A stretch of DNA of 7,140 nt. It comes from Calditrichota bacterium. GTDB taxonomy: Bacteria; Electryoneota; RPQS01. The stretch is from the NCBI GenBank assembly GCA_020057985.1, contig JAGVEU010000026.1, positions 1 to 7,140 on the forward strand. The letters run 5' to 3'. The notes beneath the pieces were generated by a model. The model was not told where the DNA came from. It saw only the letters and a list, made by a program, of their open reading frames with translations, and did no database searches. The position numbers and the translations under genes were made by a program. Numbering within the stretch: the stretch's first letter is position 1; each line of letters begins with the position of its first letter. This document shows positions 1 through 6,240 of this stretch, in pieces.

Positions 1-3000
1 ACGCACATAGAGTTTGCCCATTGGCTGCTGATAATTCCAACCCTCGATGACGATAGACCCTTCGCCGCGAAAGCTGACTTGTGGATTGTGTATGCCGGGC
101 ATCGGTAGAATTGTCAGGACTCCGCCGTGTGCAATCATGATCTGACTATCCACGCGGCATGGCGCGTACATCACCACGCTGTCGGTGATGGTGTACTGAT
201 GCCACACGTAACGCTCGGCAAGGATTTTCTCGAGGCTGTCCAGAGTTACTGCCAATTCGCTTTCCGAAACACCTACAGATGCAGTGTCTTGCATTTGCTC
301 CGACAGACCCAAGAGCAACAGACCTGACTCTCCGTCAATTCTCTTGCTGACGTTATCTCCTGCGGTGTTGAGGATGTTTTGGTAAATAGCCCTTGCACTG
401 TCGTAGGCATCCGATTTGATCCACGTGTATGCAATGCCCATATTCACTGCATGTTGGAACGAACCCGCAGCTGTGTCGGCGATGCTCTGAAGATACAGTC
501 GTGTGCTGTCATTGCTGAAGTTGCCAAGGAAGTCTAACGCAGAGAGCCGATTGATGGAAGGTTTCTTTCCGCAATCCACAGAGTCATTCTCGATCACCGT
601 CTTATAGTCATCCTTTGCCTCAGAATATAAAGACTCGAGCTCTTTTCTCGTGGCATGGACAAGACAATCGTCATCCTCACCTTCAGCAGTCAGCGAACAG
701 AAATGCGAGTCCGCAAAAACCGGACTGACGAAAACGTCGGGTGCAATATGGCGCATGATCTGAGCGCTGTCGGCGCCTTCCCAGTAGTTGCGGCGATAGT
801 CGAGTAGCGGCCAGTTTCCGTCGCTGTCGTTGATCAGAATCCACATCTCTCTTTCAAGCGGTCCTGGCGGCATGGCATAGACGTCCGTAATCTGGTTGTG
901 TCCATACGCATAAACGAATCCACCGGACAGATCGTAGCAGGAAAGTTCGGTGCCGGTATTTGCCGTGATGCGATTGCCACCCCAAAGGGGATTGCCGGAA
1001 GTCCGCGCATCTGCCATGATTAACGAACCTCCGACGACGTCCAGTCCCGTTCCGACGTTGCCAATGATCTTACAACATTTCAGGCGCAAGTCAGAACGCA
1101 GACTCAACACTCCGCCGAGACCTGATTGCGGCCCTGCCTCCGTGCCGTTGCTCATAATCTCAACGTCGTTTAGGTTCACTGTACAGCCGTTCAGCGCGCG
1201 TAGACTTCGATCTGAGTTATGAGAAATGCTGCCATCCGTCACCGAGGCAACGACACCTTGATTGAAGATCAGGCCGCGATCATTGTCGGACACATCCACT
1301 TGATGAAGGTCCACGATCACATTTCCGCTTCCCGTCAGCGCGACGTCGTTGTGATGAAACGAACAGCTCAGCAGCTTGGCATGGTTTGCATGGCCATTGC
1401 TCAGGGCATCGAATTGGAGACCAAACTGAGCATCCTGAATCTCGGCATATTTCAAATCGAGCGTATCATGCGAATCGGCCATAAAGGTGATCCCGCGCCA
1501 CTGTTGATCCGTCATTGCCGATTGCAACCGCACGCGAATGCTGTCATTGCCAAGAATACGAATCGCCGAGGCGACTCCATCACGCTCGACAAAAATGCCT
1601 TTGTCCTCCCAGAAGATGACAGAAACCACGCTGTCCCAACGATGCACGCGAGATGTATCAGGCAACACCGTCAAACTTCCGCCGTCAATCCGAATGTTCT
1701 TACCCAAATAAGCCGGTGCGCGAAGCGTTTCCGGAGACGTAATCACCCAAGCCGCCGTGTCAAGGAGCGAGAAATGTACTAACTCCGCTTCGCCGGGAGG
1801 TAGAACTAATTCAAAGAACCGATTCTGATTCGTTGCTCCGTAAAGTTCCGCAACTGATAAGCTGTCCGACAAGCAATACTGAACAAGGTATTGTTCGGTC
1901 GGGTGTGCAACCGTGTCAATCCCGATTCTGATTTTCCGCGCTTCATCGGACAAGGCTCTCCGGTTCACAATGAGAAACCAGTAGTCTTCGTCGTTTGGCG
2001 AAACACCCGGGGACATGAAGCGCGAGATCTGAATATACCGCGCATCGGGTGATTCCCAATTCCATGACGACGGAGTCCCGGGTTTGTAGGTCTCAATGAA
2101 ATCTACTCGCGAGTTCTCCGTAAGGGAATCCCAAGCCACCCACGGATCTTCCGACTGTCCGTAGTTGGTCTCAAACGCTCGACTCGCGTAGGTCCTCACG
2201 AAATCGAGGGATTCCAACACCGGAGCGAGGTTGAGGATATCGTGACAAACTTCTTGTGCAGCATAATAGCGGGGAGTGCGATAGACCGGCGGACTGCCAT
2301 CACAGAAGTCAGTATCGTGATCTGGACCTTCGCTCTCCGAGCCCCAATCTAAGAGTCCACCCCAGTAATTTGTTGAGTCAGGTTCTCTTCTGGGATAAGA
2401 TAGTCCATTATACCACATGATACCATCTACATCACACGCAACCGCCATCCAAGCTTCGAGTTTAATTTCATTTGGAGTCGGTGAACGCAAGGGACAACAA
2501 TTACTCGAGTCATTAGTTTCTCCATCCGGCCCCGCTTGCACCAGCGCCCACATCTTGCTGTTTGGATCTCGATAATGAACATACTGAGTCTGGGGCAGCA
2601 AACCCGTATAGACAGTATCCCCACTATGCCATTCGGGATAGGGATCAAAATCAATCGCCTCCGGTTCGGCAAGAGCGTAAGCAGGCAACCAACTCCAAAT
2701 CGTGCCGTCGAATGACGCTTGTAATGACTTCCAACCGTGGTAACGAGTTTGGTTGCCGTCGGCAGGCGGAACGCAAGTGGAATCCGAGTAAGCGGTCAGA
2801 TAAGTTGTATTAGAGAGTGAATCCGTGTAGAATGCATTCGGGGTAATCGAGCCATGTCCGCCGGGGAGCGGAAAACACCAATGAGCGGATCGAAACGGAT
2901 AGAACTCCTCCATATGACATGAGAGCCTGATTCCCTGCGATTGGAGTTTGGTCAGCAATATTCCGCGATAGTCACCCCCATCGCGATAAATACCATAGGG

Positions 3001-4218
3001 GTTCCCGTTCAAGAAAAAGGTCGGCATCCCCCGATCGTGCAGAATCTTGTTCACTTTTACAAGCGCATCTACGGTTCGTTCGTCAAATGGATACTCATCG
3101 TAGTACCATCCTCTTGAATGTGCGCGGTTCGAGTTGTACTCGTTCCAGAAAGCGTCGCCGATAACTCCTTTCCAATAACTTGTATCTTGATTGCCTGTCG
3201 CTCTGAAGAGACGATGATAGCCTTCGTCCCACACTTCAAACGACGAGATGTAGAAGCGGTGATGACCGGTGTAGTCAATGCGGAACTGCACGGGCATTTC
3301 TTGATTATGCGCAATGACGTGCCTGTAAATAGGATATCTGACCGCATTCGAATCATAGTTTTCGTCTAAGACTCTGAAGACCGTATCTTCGGGCGTCGTG
3401 GACAAATAGTTCGTCGGATCAAAGATAAAATCCACCGTACTAAAATACGCCCCCGTGAGTGAGTCCTTCCGTAAAATCATCGGTGGATTATATTCATACC
3501 AACGTCCCCCTGCAGCATGATTCGGGTCGTAGCCCGGAATCCCCACCAACCAATAGATCTTGGCGACGGCTTGAGTGGTATCCGTTTCGTTCGCATCCAC
3601 TTTCGCAACGACACGGAAATGCAGGGGCATCACTTCATCGTCCGGGCGGCCATCCGGCGCAGGTCCATCCGTCGTTAGTCCATTTATGTGCCAGCCGTGC
3701 ATAGCTCCGAAATTCCCCGGATAGAACATCGTACGCGCGGCTGTTGGCTGAGTGGAATCGCCGATGGCAAGGACCCTTTCACGGACACCAAGCCTAATGA
3801 ATGCCGAATCAGGATCAGCACCGGGTCCTTCCTGAGATTCTTGATAATATCCACTGTAGTCGTTGAATAGTACAACTCGCTGCTGTGCATCTACGTACTT
3901 AAAGGTTTGTTGCGGCCATCGGTGGTTCATGACCTGAAGAGAGTGACCGCTCAGACGATTAAAGTCTACGGAATCATAAACGACATAGAGATTGGTAATC
4001 CCCATTTCCTCCCACCAACGTAAAATTTCGTCATTGTTTAGCAGCCCATCAATCCAGACTTGCTTGTCGCATTCTCCATAGCCATTCCAATTGGCTGATC
4101 TCACTATGGATACCGCGTCGTGGTAGGCGGAAATTTCAAAAGCGTGCAGATCGCATAGGCTTGCGAACAGAGTCAAGGCGAGAAAGACTCCAATGATGAC
4201 GGAAACGTAATGCTTCAT
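1..4218 (-). CDS. Very large modular secreted protein, glycosidase-like region plus beta-helix (3' end outside window)
   Basis: An ATG at 4218-4216, six bases after a strong AAGGAG, opens a frame that stays open to base 1: exactly 1406 codons with no stop, so the C-terminus is missing. Residues 1-26 are a type I signal peptide (K2, hydrophobic core, cleavage likely after LHA-26). Residues 27-103 form a module shared with the 111-residue copy upstream. Residues ~110-360 are beta-rich and unrecognised. Residues ~360-680 look like a glycosidase-type TIM barrel: GWYYDEYPFDE (D374/E375), FFLNGNPYG (N404), HMEEFYP (E437/E438), and TPNEIKLEAWMAVAC (from about 581) followed by DGIMWYNG, resembling the late-barrel segment of several glycoside hydrolase-like families. 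Residues ~740-820 resemble the beta-sandwich that follows such barrels (YWFLIVNRR). Residues ~825-1170 are a right-handed beta-helix: WRGITF at 907, repeated short strand and asparagine turns, closing NYWEG near 1144-1148. Residues ~1215-1310 are helical and TPR-like, then beta strands return. The catalytic role and substrate are inferred, and the enzyme could be inactive. A T9SS tail is expected beyond the window but not seen. Confidence 0.93.
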   Translation of the reverse strand, partial: MKHYVSVIIGVFLALTLFASLCDLHAFEISAYHDAVSIVRSANWNGYGECDKQVWIDGLLNNDEILRWWEEMGITNLYVVYDSVDFNRLSGHSLQVMNHRWPQQTFKYVDAQQRVVLFNDYSGYYQESQEGPGADPDSAFIRLGVRERVLAIGDSTQPTAARTMFYPGNFGAMHGWHINGLTTDGPAPDGRPDDEVMPLHFRVVAKVDANETDTTQAVAKIYWLVGIPGYDPNHAAGGRWYEYNPPMILRKDSLTGAYFSTVDFIFDPTNYLSTTPEDTVFRVLDENYDSNAVRYPIYRHVIAHNQEMPVQFRIDYTGHHRFYISSFEVWDEGYHRLFRATGNQDTSYWKGVIGDAFWNEYNSNRAHSRGWYYDEYPFDERTVDALVKVNKILHDRGMPTFFLNGNPYGIYRDGGDYRGILLTKLQSQGIRLSCHMEEFYPFRSAHWCFPLPGGHGSITPNAFYTDSLSNTTYLTAYSDSTCVPPADGNQTRYHGWKSLQASFDGTIWSWLPAYALAEPEAIDFDPYPEWHSGDTVYTGLLPQTQYVHYRDPNSKMWALVQAGPDGETNDSSNCCPLRSPTPNEIKLEAWMAVACDVDGIMWYNGLSYPRREPDSTNYWGGLLDWGSESEGPDHDTDFCDGSPPVYRTPRYYAAQEVCHDILNLAPVLESLDFVRTYASRAFETNYGQSEDPWVAWDSLTENSRVDFIETYKPGTPSSWNWESPDARYIQISRFMSPGVSPNDEDYWFLIVNRRALSDEARKIRIGIDTVAHPTEQYLVQYCLSDSLSVAELYGATNQNRFFELVLPPGEAELVHFSLLDTAAWVITSPETLRAPAYLGKNIRIDGGSLTVLPDTSRVHRWDSVVSVIFWEDKGIFVERDGVASAIRILGNDSIRVRLQSAMTDQQWRGITFMADSHDTLDLKYAEIQDAQFGLQFDALSNGHANHAKLLSCSFHHNDVALTGSGNVIVDLHQVDVSDNDRGLIFNQGVVASVTDGSISHNSDRSLRALNGCTVNLNDVEIMSNGTEAGPQSGLGGVLSLRSDLRLKCCKIIGNVGTGLDVVGGSLIMADARTSGNPLWGGNRITANTGTELSCYDLSGGFVYAYGHNQITDVYAMPPGPLEREMWILINDSDGNWPLLDYRRNYWEGADSAQIMRHIAPDVFVSPVFADSHFCSLTAEGEDDDCLVHATRKELESLYSEAKDDYKTVIENDSVDCGKKPSINRLSALDFLGNFSNDSTRLYLQSIADTAAGSFQHAVNMGIAYTWIKSDAYDSARAIYQNILNTAGDNVSKRIDGESGLLLLGLSEQMQDTASVGVSESELAVTLDSLEKILAERYVWHQYTITDSVVMYAPCRVDSQIMIAHGGVLTILPMPGIHNPQVSFRGEGSIVIEGWNYQQPMGKLYVR

Positions 4219-4400
4219 GGAAAACTCCTTTACAGTGATTATTTGAGTAGCATAAGTTTTTGTGTGACTGACTGCGTTCCGGCTGATACACGAAGGAGAT
4301 ATAGACCGGATGAAAAATCTTTTCCATTGAAAGGAACGATGCTTTTTTGCGAGGCTTCGCGTATTGTACTCTGATGTGCAATTTGACCTAAGAGATTGTA
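3913..4400 (-). repeat. Tandem repeat block, downstream copy
   Basis: This ~488-base block covers the end of the T9SS domain of the complete propeller gene, the 20-base spacer and the first 102 codons of the large gene. It matches 5750-6240 with an offset of 1840 bases, falling to 1837 after a one-codon indel. Identity is roughly 80-85 percent by eye, with an identical 37-base tract at its 3' end (3913-3949). Similarity continues upstream of 4400 into the propeller but is much weaker. Confidence 0.85.
4225..4230 (-). promoter_or_regulatory. Ribosome binding site of the large gene
   Basis: The minus strand reads AAGGAG, then TTTTCC, then ATG at 4218, a six-base spacing. It fixes the start of the large gene and lies in the 20-base gap after the preceding propeller gene. 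The same site and spacer occur before the 111-residue copy. Confidence 0.85.
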
Positions 4401-5726
4401 GACCGTTAGTTGCACCTCCGTGGTGTACGGCGGGAGATTTAACTGAATTGAGGTTTCGGAATTAAACGGATTCGGAAAGACCATAACTTGCAGTTCCATC
4501 GGAAGCTCCGGTCTTTGATCCTCTGCATCAACATGAAAAGACGAATCGCCAGCAATAATAATTACTCTTCCTCGCGTACCATCTGTGTCTTCATTAGTCG
4601 CCCCAACAGCAATGTCGTCAATCCCGTCCCCATTTACATCACCTAAAGAACAAGCCGTAGTAATGCCGATCAAATTCTGCCAGCCTCGGCCTACAAACTG
4701 TAGAACTGGCTGCGGGTTAAGCCACGGATGCCCTAAATACAGAGCAAATCTGCCCCAATAGGCTTGGTCACAGAACCTAGAAATCGCTACCAGATCATTG
4801 TAGCCATCATCATTGAAATCACCAGCCGTAGTAATGTACGTCGGGTTTAACGTGCAACTTGGAAAAGCCAGTATGTAATCTGCTTCCGGATTGACCTGTT
4901 GACCGCCTAACCGCACATTGATATCAGGCCAGTGTGTTGAAACGAAATCAGCGGCACCGTCCGCATTGAGGCTGCGAACGACACGAATGTTTTCTGTTCC
5001 AGCGATTCCAATTACTAGTCCCGGTAATGTGTCTGGATTTGCTGAACCCCAATAGATACGTATGTCGTTGCCTGCTCCAACTGCCACGTCCGCGTAGCCA
5101 TCCGCATTGATATCACCGTAGCCGTAAGGAAGGAAGTCGTGAATTGTGAGGTCCGCCACCAAATCCATGGGATTACCCCCTAGCATTACTTGTCCATATC
5201 CGCTATCGGTAACAAGAAATAGATCATCGAATCCGTCGCCGTTGAAATCACCAATCTTTTCGAAATAATCATAGTAACCTCCAAACCGAACTAAGTCGGG
5301 AAGAGTGTCCTGGTTAGATCCACCAAAGTAAATGTAGGTGGTAAGTCCCTGATTAAAAACTGGCCAGAGAATTACCTGATAATCTTCATAGCCGTCGTTG
5401 TTCAGGTCACCGCACGTGCTTCCAAACCCAACGTTGTAGAGCGTGTCTCCCGTTGTGTAGCGGCGGTAGGGCACATTGCTCGGTGGACTGCCACCATGAA
5501 ACAGCTCTATGTAACTCTGCTCCGGATGGTCGTCCCAGACTCCTGGCGCACAAACCATCCAATCATTGAAGCCATCATCGTTCTGATCACCCAGAGAACT
5601 AATAAACGAACCGAAGTGGGAGTAACCGTATAATCCACTTCGATCCCAGATTACTTGGGGCATGGGTTGGGCGTAAGCTAAGTAGGCTATACATAGCGCT
5701 GCAATCAGTAAGGAAATTCTGCTCAT
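4239..5726 (-). CDS. Secreted seven-bladed FG-GAP/VCBS-type beta-propeller protein with T9SS type A sorting domain
   Basis: This is a complete 495-residue protein. I chose the ATG at 5726 because GGAG lies eight bases upstream and it begins a clear signal peptide (hydrophobic residues 5-18, cleavage after AYA-19). The same frame can be extended to a TTG at 5798, but that would place 24 polar residues before the signal. Seven calcium-loop motifs of the form D-x-N-x-D-G-x-x-D lie near residues 47-55, 107-115, 160-168, 205-213, 252-260, 303-311 and 363-371, spaced 45-60 residues apart, as in an integrin-alpha-like seven-bladed propeller. The fifth loop has serine in place of the first aspartate. 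A linker (~395-412) leads to a C-terminal sorting domain (~416-495) with FPNPFN, YNLLGQ, SSGLYLLRV and final LMLLK, implying export by the T9SS and removal or anchoring of the tail at the outer membrane. Its start overlaps the preceding stop by four bases (ATGA) and the large gene follows after 20 bases. The ligand is unknown; a surface recognition or scaffold role is inferred. Confidence 0.93.
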   Translation of the reverse strand: MSRISLLIAALCIAYLAYAQPMPQVIWDRSGLYGYSHFGSFISSLGDQNDDGFNDWMVCAPGVWDDHPEQSYIELFHGGSPPSNVPYRRYTTGDTLYNVGFGSTCGDLNNDGYEDYQVILWPVFNQGLTTYIYFGGSNQDTLPDLVRFGGYYDYFEKIGDFNGDGFDDLFLVTDSGYGQVMLGGNPMDLVADLTIHDFLPYGYGDINADGYADVAVGAGNDIRIYWGSANPDTLPGLVIGIAGTENIRVVRSLNADGAADFVSTHWPDINVRLGGQQVNPEADYILAFPSCTLNPTYITTAGDFNDDGYNDLVAISRFCDQAYWGRFALYLGHPWLNPQPVLQFVGRGWQNLIGITTACSLGDVNGDGIDDIAVGATNEDTDGTRGRVIIIAGDSSFHVDAEDQRPELPMELQVMVFPNPFNSETSIQLNLPPYTTEVQLTVYNLLGQIAHQSTIREASQKSIVPFNGKDFSSGLYLLRVSAGTQSVTQKLMLLK

Positions 5727-6058
5727 GATATCTTCTCCGATTTCTGTTTCGGCCATCGGTGGTTCATGACCTGAAGAGAGTGACCGTTCAAACGACAAAA
5801 GTCAACGGAATCATAGACAACATAGAGATTCGTAATTCCCATTTCCTCCCACCATTGCAGGATTTGGTCATTATTTTGCAACCCGGCAATCTTCACTGTG
5901 TCTTTGTCGCAAAGCCCATAGCCATCCCAATTGGCTGACCTGACAATGGAGACTGCGTCATGGTAGGCGGAAATCTCGAATGCTTGCAGAGAGTGCAGGC
6001 TTGCGAAAAGAGTCAAGGTGAGAAAGACTCCGAGGATGACGAAAATGTAATGCTTCAT
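5723..6058 (-). CDS. Truncated N-terminal copy of the large secreted protein (gene remnant or short secreted peptide)
   Basis: This frame encodes 111 residues. Residues 1-103 align end to end with the first 102 residues of the large protein (about 80 percent identical by eye, one single-codon indel near residue 55), then similarity stops abruptly after NHRWP. The last eight residues are encoded by what looks like the leader of the next gene, and the TGA overlaps that gene's ATG. It keeps an AAGGAG ribosome site, a signal peptide (cleavage likely after LQA-26) and an uninterrupted frame. Many differences from the large gene are synonymous, above all after residue 62, so the two copies evolved for some time under protein-level constraint. 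The likeliest reading is the 5' stump of a once full-length paralogue. A retained short secreted protein of ~85 mature residues is possible. The mature part has cysteines at 50 and 88, whereas the large protein has only the first of this pair. Function unknown. Confidence 0.6.
   Translation of the reverse strand: MKHYIFVILGVFLTLTLFASLHSLQAFEISAYHDAVSIVRSANWDGYGLCDKDTVKIAGLQNNDQILQWWEEMGITNLYVVYDSVDFCRLNGHSLQVMNHRWPKQKSEKIS
5735..5738 (-). promoter_or_regulatory. Ribosome binding site of the complete propeller gene
   Basis: The minus strand reads GGAG eight bases before the ATG at 5726. It lies inside the last codons of the 111-residue frame and is what favours the 5726 start over the upstream TTG at 5798. 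With the ATGA overlap it suggests translational coupling. Confidence 0.7.
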
Positions 6059-6240
6059 GGAAAACTCCTTAATAGAGACTATTTGAGTAGCATAAGTTTT
6101 TGTGTGACTGACTGCGTTCCGGCGGTTACGCGCAGGAGATATAGACCGGAAGAAAGATCTTTACCATTGAACGGAACGATGGTTTTTTGAGAGGCCTCGT
6201 GTATTGTACTTTGATGTGCAATCTGACCTAAGAGATTGTA
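5750..6240 (-). repeat. Tandem repeat block, upstream copy
   Basis: This partner of 3913-4400 covers the end of the T9SS domain of the partial propeller gene, the 20-base spacer and the 103-codon stump of the large-gene copy. Its 3' limit at 5750 is sharp: bases 5727-5749 have no counterpart in the large gene, so 5750 marks the recombination breakpoint. Confidence 0.85.
6065..6070 (-). promoter_or_regulatory. Ribosome binding site of the truncated copy
   Basis: AAGGAG followed by TTTTCC and ATG at 6058, identical over these 15 bases to the site before the large gene. The stump therefore keeps an intact translation start. Confidence 0.8.

Noticed and set aside
127..3890. Plus-strand open frames (e.g. 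127-327, 950-1222, 1219-1782, 2562-2813, 3118-3369, 3459-3704, 3688-3870)
   Set aside because: All lie antisense to the 1406-codon frame, lack recognisable domains or good ribosome sites, and are low-complexity basic sequences typical of frame shadows.
2427..3890. Other minus-strand frames inside the large gene (2427-2672, 3069-3356, 3684-3890)
   Set aside because: They are out-of-frame readings of the same strand as the large gene, with no domain signal.
4141..4218. Lipoprotein signal at C22 of the large protein
   Set aside because: The preceding residues A-S-L do not fit a lipobox, and the stump has histidine at this position; a type I site after residue 26 fits both copies.
4136..4381. 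81-residue minus-strand frame across the junction of the propeller gene and the large gene
   Set aside because: It is an out-of-frame reading of the T9SS tail and the signal peptide of the next gene, both of which are clearly coding in other frames.
5727..5798. Longer N-terminus of the complete propeller protein from a TTG at 5798
   Set aside because: It would bury the signal peptide behind 24 polar residues and overlap the preceding frame by 76 bases; the ATG at 5726 has a ribosome site and puts the signal peptide first.
5960..6190. 76-residue plus-strand frame
   Set aside because: It is antisense to the stump and the T9SS tail and has no supporting features.
3913..6240. Insertion sequence or transposon as the cause of the repeat
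   Set aside because: No transposase gene, no terminal inverted repeats and no target-site duplication are visible at the repeat edges; the repeat consists of ordinary coding sequence.
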